Positions 1 to 7,178 of a stretch of 64,000 bases of DNA are shown one piece after another (position 1 is the first letter of the stretch; every line of letters begins with the position of its first letter). Origin of the DNA: Sphingobium arseniciresistens (GTDB lineage Bacteria; Pseudomonadota; Alphaproteobacteria; Sphingomonadales; Sphingomonadaceae). Under the pieces are notes generated by a model. That model was not told the DNA's origin. It did no database searches and was given only the letters and a program-made list of their open reading frames with translations. The DNA is taken from contig JARFNK010000020.1 in the NCBI GenBank assembly GCA_029167225.1, positions 32,984 through 96,983 on the forward strand, given 5' to 3'. The position numbers and the translations under genes were made by a program.

Positions 1-1491
1 CGAACGCCCTGTCAGCAGGCGCCGCGCCTGCGTGAGCGGCCCCCGCCCCAGACGCGGGCGGAAGCGGGGCGGCAGGATATCGGCCGTATCCCGCGCGCAC
101 GGATCGCCGCCGCATGGGCCCGCCCATTCCAGATCGGCGATCGGCACCGCACCCAGATCTTCCTCGTCGATCGTGCGGCCATGATCGACGAGCACGATAT
201 TGCCACGCGCAACGCTGACCTCCGGGATTTCCGCCGCGCCCAGTGCCTCATCGGCGATCGCGGACAGGCAGAGCGGGAATGGCAGCGCATCCTCCGCCTC
301 CCAGACGATTTCCGTCACCTCGTCACCCGTCACCGGATCAGTGAGCGGATTGGCGCCAACAAAGGCATCGACGCTGGTTAGCCGCACGGGATGGCGCTTG
401 GCGGCATCGGCGTCGGCGGGATTGCCCGTCCGTGGCCCGACCACTTCCTCCAGGATGATCACCTGCCCGGCGGCGAGATCAGGGAAATGTCCCGCCAGCG
501 TGGCCTGTGTCGCGCCTTTCGGCAGGATGCAGCGCGCATCGCTCCAGCTGTAGAAGGGCATGCGGTTGTGCAGCGCGAACAGGCCGGGCACGTCCTCCAT
601 CGCCTCGAACACTGCGGCCGCAGCGTCCAGTTGCGCCGCCGATCCGGCGATCGTCGCCCCCGCGCCCGCGATCACGCTGGTAAAGGCCGTACCCTGCGGC
701 ACGGCGGGGGGATCGCCGGGGTTGAGCGGCACGACATCGGCGCTGACCGCGATGTGAACGAGCGTGCGCGCATTGGCGCCGTCGCTCATCCGGTAATCCA
801 CCAGCCGCGCCAGACGGCGCACGGATGCGCGACGCCGCGCCCGGCCCAGATAGGCCTCGCTATTGGCATCGTCCTGCCGCCAGCTGATGTCGTCGCCGAC
901 ATAGGCCAGCATCTCCACCAGCGTCACGCCAAGGTCGGCGGGGTTGCGCTCCGTCCAGGCCGGCACGCTCGTCGCCATCCGGTCCAGCATGAAGCCGCGC
1001 AGGCTGTCATAATCGCGCGCGAGATAGTCGCTGACGTTGATGTCGTCTGGCGGGCATTCGCACACCCAGCGCGGACGGCAGTCGAAGCTGGACGGGCATT
1101 CGACCTTGAAGGAGAAATCGACACTGGCGAGCTGCGGATCGAACCCGGCCGGCGGCGAGGCGTCCACCGCGCTGGTGACGAGGCGCAGCCGATAGCCGGA
1201 AAAGTCGCCCGCCTCGTCCACCTCGACCTCGATGACATTGGCCTGCCCGGCAACGCCCATGGTGACGTTGGTCACCGCAATGTCGCGGATGCGCACGCCC
1301 CCCTCGATCCGCACATTGTTCACCGTGAAGACTGTCGGCGCCGGGTCTTTGAGCAGATGGAGGTGCAGGATGCGCTGGCGCAACGCCTGGCTCGGCGCAT
1401 CGAGATCGACCACCTCGATGAAGTCGATGCCGTTGAGCGGGCTGGCAGCGGTCGCACTGCGCCGCAGATTGTCGCAGCAGAAGTAGATCAT
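1..1491 (-). CDS. Putative baseplate assembly protein, gpJ-like (3' end beyond window)
   Basis: The reading frame is open from an ATG at 1491 to the left edge, giving 497 codons without a stop, so the C-terminus is missing. A central block (about residues 150-235) reads CPPDDINVSDYLARDYDSLR, then RNPADLGVTLVEMLAYVGDD and ending in RRRASVRRLARLVDYRM. This is the signature of the 'putative baseplate assembly protein' family related to phage P2 gpJ and Afp11. Such proteins form the wedge ring around the hub that anchors the sheath. The start overlaps the stop of the gp25 gene by four bases (ATGA), so it is translationally coupled to the rest of the injection-system operon. Confidence 0.85.
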   Translation of the reverse strand, partial: MIYFCCDNLRRSATAASPLNGIDFIEVVDLDAPSQALRQRILHLHLLKDPAPTVFTVNNVRIEGGVRIRDIAVTNVTMGVAGQANVIEVEVDEAGDFSGYRLRLVTSAVDASPPAGFDPQLASVDFSFKVECPSSFDCRPRWVCECPPDDINVSDYLARDYDSLRGFMLDRMATSVPAWTERNPADLGVTLVEMLAYVGDDISWRQDDANSEAYLGRARRRASVRRLARLVDYRMSDGANARTLVHIAVSADVVPLNPGDPPAVPQGTAFTSVIAGAGATIAGSAAQLDAAAAVFEAMEDVPGLFALHNRMPFYSWSDARCILPKGATQATLAGHFPDLAAGQVIILEEVVGPRTGNPADADAAKRHPVRLTSVDAFVGANPLTDPVTGDEVTEIVWEAEDALPFPLCLSAIADEALGAAEIPEVSVARGNIVLVDHGRTIDEEDLGAVPIADLEWAGPCGGDPCARDTADILPPRFRPRLGRGPLTQARRLLTGRS

Positions 1492-1856
1492 GCGCCCGTC
1501 TCCCGCCTAAAGACATCGCTGCGCAGTTCGCCAGTCGATCGCAGCGCGTAGCTGACCAGCACCTCGATCGCGCTGTCATTGGCGGTCACGCGCACCTCCC
1601 GCGCCTCGATCCGGTCGCCCAGCCATTGCTGGAGCGCGCCCTGCACGAGCATCTGCGTCGCCGCCGCAAGATCCGGGCTGGCCGGGCCGAACAGCAGCTG
1701 CGGCAGGCCGGTGCCGAAATCGGGCCGCATCACCCGCTCGCCCGGCGCGGTGAAGAGCAGCTGCATGATGAGGTCGCGCACATGCTCCGCCTCCGTCTCC
1801 GGGGCAGCCGTGCGGCCGAGCGCATTGAAGCGGTAGGGGAAGCTCACATCGGTCAT
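1488..1856 (-). CDS. Baseplate wedge protein, GPW/gp25 family
   Basis: A 122-aa protein starting MTDVSFPYRFN. It carries the gp25 lysozyme-like fold signatures: EHVRDLIMQLLFTAPGERVM, then RPDFGTGLPQLLFGP. This small protein (phage T4 gp25, Afp9 in eCIS) initiates sheath assembly at the baseplate. The open frame extends further upstream, but the extension is a shadow of the PAAR gene. The ATG at 1856 overlaps the PAAR stop and gives the usual family length. The order PAAR-gp25-gpJ is typical of eCIS. Confidence 0.9.
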   Translation of the reverse strand: MTDVSFPYRFNALGRTAAPETEAEHVRDLIMQLLFTAPGERVMRPDFGTGLPQLLFGPASPDLAAATQMLVQGALQQWLGDRIEAREVRVTANDSAIEVLVSYALRSTGELRSDVFRRETGA

Positions 1857-2176
1857 GTCGCAATCGCCCTTGGTTGCGCCATCACCGGCATCAGCGGCGT
1901 ACCGGTGGGCGCGCAGATCGACATGCTGTCCATCAGCAGCAGCGGCTGGCCCATTGCGAGGACGCGCATGGCGCTGGTGACGAACTGCCCGGTCACGCAC
2001 GGGCCGTTGGCGCCCGGAGGCGGCGGCAGCGCGCATCCCGCGACCAGCCATGGCGCGGGGAGCGTCGCCACCGGCTGGCCGCTGACCAGAACGCGCGGCA
2101 CCGGCGCGCTGGGCGTCGCCTGCCCGCCATGGGAACAGAGCACCGTGGCGCCCAGATGGAGGATCGGTCCCGGCAT
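1853..2176 (-). CDS. PAAR-like spike tip protein
   Basis: A 107-aa protein beginning MPGPILHLGATVLCSHGGQA and containing the late block GQPLLLMDSMSICAPTGTPL. Cys/His positions (C14, H16 and two later Cys) fit a metal-binding PAAR-like cone that sharpens the spike and can carry cargo (Afp10-like). The start overlaps the stop of the gpV gene (TGATG) and the stop overlaps the gp25 start. PAAR-like proteins of eCIS are divergent, so the assignment rests on both sequence style and position. Confidence 0.8.
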   Translation of the reverse strand: MPGPILHLGATVLCSHGGQATPSAPVPRVLVSGQPVATLPAPWLVAGCALPPPPGANGPCVTGQFVTSAMRVLAMGQPLLLMDSMSICAPTGTPLMPVMAQPRAIAT

Positions 2177-2694
2177 CACGTCACCGTCAGCGCGCCGAGA
2201 TTGATGTCCACCGTCGGCCCGACCATGGAGATCTGCGCGCCCTTGCCATTGTTGATGATGATGCCGACGTCGCTGACCGAGATGGTCGCACCGGTGGTAC
2301 TCTGCAGCACGATACCACCGACGCCCATCGGCCCCAGCCCGTCGGAAACCACGATGCCGTTCTTGAGCGGGGTCGAGATGGCGAAAGCGGGCGTGGGCGG
2401 CGGCGCGGTCAGCGCCAGCGCGGGCACCTCCGCCGCCGTGCCCCAGAAGCCGCCGACCCAGATGGGATAATCGGGATCGCCCTGTTCGAACTCGACCCAT
2501 ACGCCCGATCCGGGAATCGGCACCGTGAAGAAGCCCGTCTGGATGCCCGTCACCGGCAGGCACGGCATCGCCCAGCTCGACAGCATCACGCCGGAGACCG
2601 CGGGCACCAACACCTGGATGCGCCCGATCATCATCGGGTCAATATTGTTGACAACCGTTCCGCGGAACTTGCCATAATAGGGGCCGGTACTCAT
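2176..2694 (-). CDS. Baseplate spike protein, gpV / gp5 OB-fold type
   Basis: A 172-aa protein. Residues about 5-85 form the gpV/VgrG OB-fold: YYGKFRGTVVNNIDPMMIGR, then a GVWVEFEQGDPDYPIWVGGF motif typical of phage baseplate assembly protein V. The C-terminal half is a short beta-rich stretch (VLQSTTGATISVSDVGIIIN) likely to form the trimeric beta-helix needle. It sits between the gpD-like hub and the PAAR tip and should bridge them. It lacks a gp27-like domain, which here is in the neighbouring gene, so the VgrG-equivalent is split into two proteins. Confidence 0.88.
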   Translation of the reverse strand: MSTGPYYGKFRGTVVNNIDPMMIGRIQVLVPAVSGVMLSSWAMPCLPVTGIQTGFFTVPIPGSGVWVEFEQGDPDYPIWVGGFWGTAAEVPALALTAPPPTPAFAISTPLKNGIVVSDGLGPMGVGGIVLQSTTGATISVSDVGIIINNGKGAQISMVGPTVDINLGALTVT

Positions 2695-3821
2695 GCCGCG
2701 ATCCTGTTCGTCGTGGGCAGCAGCCCGTTGCGGCTCAGCTCGAAATCCTGCTTGAAGTCCCCCCGCACGATCCGGCTGGTGACGGAATCGACATAATAGA
2801 GCCCATCAAAGGCATGGCCCGCGCCGCGCACGCCAACGAGCTTGCGCGGCTCCAGCAACCGGCCATAGGCGCGCACGTCCAGCGTGCCCTTGCCCTTCAC
2901 GACCTTGCCGGAGGACTGCGCGGCCTTCGCCATGCCGATCAGGATGCCCTGGATGGGATTGTATTTCGCCGTCTCCGTGATCGGCTCGATCTTCATTGGG
3001 ATCGCCGGGATCGCGCCCAGCGGTGGGCTGAGCGGGGTGATGTCCGGCACCGGAATGGGGATCGGCACCTTGGTCTGCTGGTTGTGGATATAGACGATCG
3101 GCAGCACGGCCTGCGCGCTGTCATAGGTGAAGCTGATGTCCTCGATCGTCTTGGCCGCATCAAAGTCGAGGCTGAGCGCGGGCTGCTCCCGGCCGACCTT
3201 GATCTCCGGCCCCCAGTAACCGAAGGAGGTGCCCACCGTCGGGCCGGGCTCCATGTAGAAGACATAGCCCACGCGGTCCGCCAGCGACTTGATATAGGCC
3301 AGGTCCTTGCCCTTGTGCCGGGGAATGCTCTCGATCGGGATAGGCACGTCCAGCAGCACGCTGGGGATCACTTTGGGGATGATGCCGAGGAAGGCGTATT
3401 TCGCTAGGATCAGCATGACGCGGGCGAAATCCGGCATGGCGGGATAGGGAATGCCGCTGAAGTCGATGAGGTCGAGCACCCGCGACAGATCCTCGCCGAT
3501 CACCGTCAGCGAGGATGTGCCGGGCCGTGAGCCACGCCCAACCTCGTGATGCGTCATCACCCCGTCGATCAGGATCTGCCGCTGCGCCCCGATGCGGACC
3601 GCGATGACGACCCGGACGATCGGGATCGGCGCGCCGGCGCTGACGAGGAACAGCGTATGCAGCGGCGAGCGCGTCGAGACGTCGAAGCTCAACTGGAACA
3701 CGCTCGCGCCGCCGGCCGCCGTCGTGACGCTGACGGACACCAGCGCGTCGAGGATATCCTGCGACACCGCGATCGGCACGACCGGGCCAACGTAAAGTTC
3801 GAGCTGAACGGAATCACGCAC
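2691..3821 (-). CDS. Baseplate hub protein, phage late control gene D (gpD)-like
   Basis: A 376-aa protein with a GTG start at 3821, chosen because GAAGGAG lies about 10 nt upstream and the preceding LysM gene ends 8 nt inside it. An ATG-initiated frame extends further upstream only through that gene. Residues AYIKSLADRVGYVFYMEPGP and the later GLYYVDSVTSRIVRGDFKQD are typical of gpD/VgrG N-terminal (gp27-like) hub proteins. It should form the trimeric hub between tube and spike. The stop overlaps the start of the gpV gene. Confidence 0.85.
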   Translation of the reverse strand: MRDSVQLELYVGPVVPIAVSQDILDALVSVSVTTAAGGASVFQLSFDVSTRSPLHTLFLVSAGAPIPIVRVVIAVRIGAQRQILIDGVMTHHEVGRGSRPGTSSLTVIGEDLSRVLDLIDFSGIPYPAMPDFARVMLILAKYAFLGIIPKVIPSVLLDVPIPIESIPRHKGKDLAYIKSLADRVGYVFYMEPGPTVGTSFGYWGPEIKVGREQPALSLDFDAAKTIEDISFTYDSAQAVLPIVYIHNQQTKVPIPIPVPDITPLSPPLGAIPAIPMKIEPITETAKYNPIQGILIGMAKAAQSSGKVVKGKGTLDVRAYGRLLEPRKLVGVRGAGHAFDGLYYVDSVTSRIVRGDFKQDFELSRNGLLPTTNRIAA

Positions 3822-4170
3822 CGGCGCTGCTCCTTCCCGCCTTGCCAATGGCAATCTTAAGCCCGCGCCCCACCGGCTCCACCAGCGACTGGAACCCCTC
3901 GCCATTGGCATCGCACAGCCGCCAGGCCTGGGTGGAGTCGCCAAAATTATCGGCCGCGATGATGTCGATCCGCTCGCCCTGGCGCACGGCATGGACCCCA
4001 ATCTGCTGCAGGTCATCGGCCTGCGGGATGAAGCGCCGTTGCAGATAGGTGCGCTGGCTCCCGTCCGGCAGGGTGATCTGCTGCAGGCCGAGGCCATGAT
4101 AGCGGCTGGTGGGCGGATAGGTGGTGGCCTCCAGCCCCGGCGCGGCCAGCAGGGTGGCGATGTCGGTCAT
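3814..4170 (-). CDS. LysM-domain baseplate protein
   Basis: A 118-aa protein. The segment about residues 55-100 (VRQGERIDIIAADNFGDSTQ, followed by AWRLCDANG) is a LysM-like fold as found in tail and baseplate connector proteins. In many eCIS (Afp7) a LysM domain follows the CIS-tube-like N-terminal domain in one polypeptide. Here that N-terminal domain is in the immediately upstream gene, and the two genes overlap by 4 bp. The protein likely links tube-initiator and hub. The short Ala/Ser tail overlaps the next gene. Confidence 0.75.
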   Translation of the reverse strand: MTDIATLLAAPGLEATTYPPTSRYHGLGLQQITLPDGSQRTYLQRRFIPQADDLQQIGVHAVRQGERIDIIAADNFGDSTQAWRLCDANGEGFQSLVEPVGRGLKIAIGKAGRSSAGA

Positions 4171-4811
4171 GCGATTCCTCCGATGCCGAGCGTGTCGAGG
4201 CCGAACGCCGGCAGCTTGCGGGCGAGTTGTTCCTTGACGACGAGGTGATTGAGGAAGATCTGGCCGCCGCGCGCCGCAAAGCCGAGATCATCGACGGTCA
4301 GCACCCGCATCCCCAGCGTCACCGTGGCGCGGATCGGGTTGAGCGCGGGGTCGAACGCTTCCTCCGTCACCGAATAATCGGTGATGCGGACCGGCACGAT
4401 CCGGTTCTTGCCCCACACGAACAGCGTCATCGGCTGTTCCATGGGCAGGATCTCCAGCACGCCCTGCTGCGCCAGCCGATCGGACGACAGAAGTTGGTTG
4501 CTGCCCGGCGAGGTCAGCAGTTCCAGCGCGGCGAGATGCGGCCCGATGCCGCTCCGGGCCGTCTCCGCGTCGCCTTTTTCCAGCGCATCGGCGCCGTCGA
4601 TCGCGGCCTCAATGGTGATCGTCTCCACTGGCGGTCCGGTGAGCCGCAGCGCCTCCGACCTGTCGGCTTGCTCGCCCAGCGCCTTGGCCTTGAGCGAGCG
4701 GCTGAGGCGGGTGGGATTATACTGCATCGGGATGACGCGGATGACGGTCGCCTTCACGGGATCGGCGACGACGATGCCGGCTTTGGCGAGGCGGGGGGAA
4801 TTGTTCAGCAT
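4167..4811 (-). CDS. CIS7-type protein, contractile injection system tube N-terminal domain
   Basis: A 214-aa protein with the features VIPMQYNPTRLSRSLKAKAL near the N-terminus and MTLFVWGKNRIVPVRITDYS in the middle. These resemble the N-terminal domain of eCIS Afp7/gp53-like proteins, which cap the baseplate end of the tube. The usual C-terminal LysM is encoded separately just downstream. It starts at an ATG 7 nt after the stop of the DUF4157 gene. The family call is from memory of conserved motifs; the pattern 'F.YNP' before a basic stretch is characteristic. Confidence 0.72.
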   Translation of the reverse strand: MLNNSPRLAKAGIVVADPVKATVIRVIPMQYNPTRLSRSLKAKALGEQADRSEALRLTGPPVETITIEAAIDGADALEKGDAETARSGIGPHLAALELLTSPGSNQLLSSDRLAQQGVLEILPMEQPMTLFVWGKNRIVPVRITDYSVTEEAFDPALNPIRATVTLGMRVLTVDDLGFAARGGQIFLNHLVVKEQLARKLPAFGLDTLGIGGIA

Positions 4812-4818
4812 CGCGCCC

Positions 4819-6993
4819 TCACATCACCTTGAAACTGAGCGTGGCCTTTTCGACCACCGCGATGAACACCTTGCGATTGACGTCCTTGCCCTTCATGTCC
4901 TCGCGGCCGGTCTCGCTATAATCCTCCGAGCCCTTGGTCGCGGAGGTGGCATCCCTCGTGCCCTGCTTCTTGCCGGCGGTCGTGGCGCGCTTCTCGCCCT
5001 TTTCTACGCCTGTGCTCTTCTTCACCGCATCCTGTTCCTCCACGCTCTTGCGGTCGGCCTCGGAGCGACCGGCGCTCTGGGAACTGCCCTTCTTGCTGCC
5101 CTTGATGTCGGTCTCGCCCTTGGAGGACGACGAGCCCTCGGTCTTGGAGCTGAATTTCTTCCAGCCCTCGATGGAGGTCTTGGCGTGGAACTTCCCCTTC
5201 ACCGTCACCTTGCCGTCAAGGTCGAATTCGATTTCCATGTCGTCCTCGCCGGGCTTGAACAGGTCGAGGATCTTCTCGCCGATCGGCCCCAAGGCCTTCA
5301 GGATCGGGCGATATTGCTTCGGCGCGATCGACGGCCCGATCTTGAGCACCCAGCGCAGCCCCTTTTTGATCAGCCCTTCCTCGGCCTTCTTGAGCTCGCC
5401 GGTCAGCTTCGCGTCGACCTTGCCAGTCAGGTCGAAATTACCGTCGGTCGTCTCGGTGCCGCCGGACTTCTCATTGCCCTCGGTCTTTTCCTTGAACTCG
5501 CTTTCGTCCTTGCGGTCCTGATGCTCTTCATTCTCCTCCTCATAGACCGTGGAGCCCTTCTGCTGCGCCTTCTCGCGCTCATGCTTCTTGGCGAGGCGTT
5601 TCTCTCGGTCCACCTGCCGGCGCTCCAGGATGCTCTGCTCGTCCATCACCTCGACAGAATCCTCGCTGAAATCCTCATGGGTGTCGGTCTTGGAGGCGAC
5701 ATCCTTGTGGCCTTTTTTCTTCGTGTCGCGCCCCTCGGTCTTGTCGGTATCCGCGCCGATCTCGGCCGCGCGGACGGTCACGTCGAGTTCGGCCAGCACG
5801 CTGGACTTGAGCGGATCGATCTTGGGATAGTTGATCGGGTCGGTGGGCGTGTGGAGGTCCGTGGGCGGCGCGATGATCCCATCCTTGTCGATCGGGCCGA
5901 CCTGAAGCGAGGCGAAGCCCTGCCCGCCGGTATCGCGCGGATGGTTGACCGGCGCCTTGCCCAGTGGCTGCGTCTGGCCGGGCTTGAGCGCCAGATCCTC
6001 GTCGCTCGCCACCGTCTGCGCCTGCGCCGCGCCATCCGGGCGGAAGGAGAGGCTGCGCAGCAGCACCGCCTGCTCGCCCTGCGTCACCCGCGGATCGCCC
6101 CGCAGCGTGTAGCCCGCCGACCAGCTCAGCGGCACATCCGCATCCTTGGCATCATAGGCGTCGCTCAGCAGCGTCATGAGCTGCTTATATTCCTCGCCGT
6201 GGAAATTATCCTTCAGCTCGTCGCGGCCGACCTGCTTCACCAGCCACTGCCGCTCGGGCATCGTCGCATCGCGCAGGATGGTGAGGATCGCCTGTTCGTC
6301 CTCGTCCAGGGTTGCGCCGGAGATCATCTCGTCGATCAGCAGCTTGCGCATCTCGAGCGAGGTCATCTTCTTGGGTGAGAGCTTCTTGTGGCGGCCGGTG
6401 CTGACCACCTGCCGCGCCTTGTCGTCGCCTTCCATCCCGCCTTCGGTGGTGCCGCGTTCCTCAAGGCCCGCCAGATAATCGTCCAGTTCCGTCTTGTCGT
6501 AGCTCCCCTCGCCCACCAGCCGCGCGAACCATTCGCCAACGCCGATCCGCCGGACGACGCCCGAGCCATCCTGCCCCCTGTCCTGCGCGACCACATGGGC
6601 GAGTTCATGCGTGAGCAGGCCAGGCTCCGCCTCCGGCATGGCGATGTGATGATCGACGGCAAAGGCCCGCGCGCCGATGCTGTTTGCGGCCACAGCGGCG
6701 TCGGCGCCCCGATGCATCCGCACATGGGAGAAATCATGATCGAAGGCAGCGCCATAGCGGCGCTGGTCCCTCTCGGACAGCGGCTCGCCATCGCCGCGCA
6801 GGGCCGATGAAACGATCCGGGGTGCCGGACTCGTCTCGACATCGCTCTTGCTCGTCGCCTCGACCGCTGGCCGACCACCAAGCCCCAGCCGCCGTTCCGC
6901 CTGCCGGGCATGGACGTCCGCGCTGCGTTCAGCCTCGGCATGGGCATGGCCAACGCCGAGTTCGCCCGTCACCACCTCACGCGCGCCGCTCAT
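4819..6993 (-). CDS. DUF4157 (eCIS core) protein with long charged C-terminal region
   Basis: A 724-aa protein. Residues about 68-140 form the DUF4157/eCIS-core domain, with FDHDFSHVRMHRG and the metallopeptidase-like motif HELAH at 129-133. DUF4157 proteins mark eCIS loci and are thought to be cargo or cargo-loading factors. Residues about 150-420 are mixed helical. From about 430 on the protein is rich in Lys, Glu, Ser, Thr and Gly, with a predicted helical patch (GLIKKGLRWVLKIG) near 540, ending in the less polar VFIAVVEKATLSFKVM. I recognise no toxin domain. The gene sits inside the structural operon and its start overlaps the preceding 62-aa gene's stop. Whether it is effector, protease or scaffold cannot be told from sequence. 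Confidence 0.85.
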   Translation of the reverse strand: MSGAREVVTGELGVGHAHAEAERSADVHARQAERRLGLGGRPAVEATSKSDVETSPAPRIVSSALRGDGEPLSERDQRRYGAAFDHDFSHVRMHRGADAAVAANSIGARAFAVDHHIAMPEAEPGLLTHELAHVVAQDRGQDGSGVVRRIGVGEWFARLVGEGSYDKTELDDYLAGLEERGTTEGGMEGDDKARQVVSTGRHKKLSPKKMTSLEMRKLLIDEMISGATLDEDEQAILTILRDATMPERQWLVKQVGRDELKDNFHGEEYKQLMTLLSDAYDAKDADVPLSWSAGYTLRGDPRVTQGEQAVLLRSLSFRPDGAAQAQTVASDEDLALKPGQTQPLGKAPVNHPRDTGGQGFASLQVGPIDKDGIIAPPTDLHTPTDPINYPKIDPLKSSVLAELDVTVRAAEIGADTDKTEGRDTKKKGHKDVASKTDTHEDFSEDSVEVMDEQSILERRQVDREKRLAKKHEREKAQQKGSTVYEEENEEHQDRKDESEFKEKTEGNEKSGGTETTDGNFDLTGKVDAKLTGELKKAEEGLIKKGLRWVLKIGPSIAPKQYRPILKALGPIGEKILDLFKPGEDDMEIEFDLDGKVTVKGKFHAKTSIEGWKKFSSKTEGSSSSKGETDIKGSKKGSSQSAGRSEADRKSVEEQDAVKKSTGVEKGEKRATTAGKKQGTRDATSATKGSEDYSETGREDMKGKDVNRKVFIAVVEKATLSFKVM

Positions 6994-7178
6994 GGCCTGT
7001 CTCCCCGTACAGAATCCCGCACGGCACCGCGCACGGCATCGTCCACCGCCATCCGGTCGGGCGTGCCCTCATAGGCACCCAGCCGCTCGGCAAGGCGTTC
7101 GCGGAAGCCGGCCTCGTCAAAGCCGCGCCCGACGAGGCGGATGGCGTCGATCCGCACGATGGTCCGCCGCCGGCTCAT
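6990..7178 (-). CDS. Small conserved-position protein between ATPase and DUF4157 genes
   Basis: A 62-aa basic protein, MSRRRTIVRIDAIRLVGRGF at the N-terminus, ending in a helical acidic/basic stretch. The start ATG overlaps the ATPase stop (ATGA) and the stop overlaps the DUF4157 start, so it is almost certainly translated as part of the operon. I do not recognise a family. The phase-locked overlaps on both sides and its place directly before the DUF4157 gene suggest a chaperone or adaptor for that protein; this is inference. Confidence 0.65.
   Translation of the reverse strand: MSRRRTIVRIDAIRLVGRGFDEAGFRERLAERLGAYEGTPDRMAVDDAVRGAVRDSVRGDRP

Noticed and set aside
4381-6378. 665-codon plus-strand frame opposite the DUF4157 gene
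   Set aside because: Leu/Ala/Arg-rich shadow of a Lys/Glu-coded gene; no ribosome site and it crosses gene boundaries.
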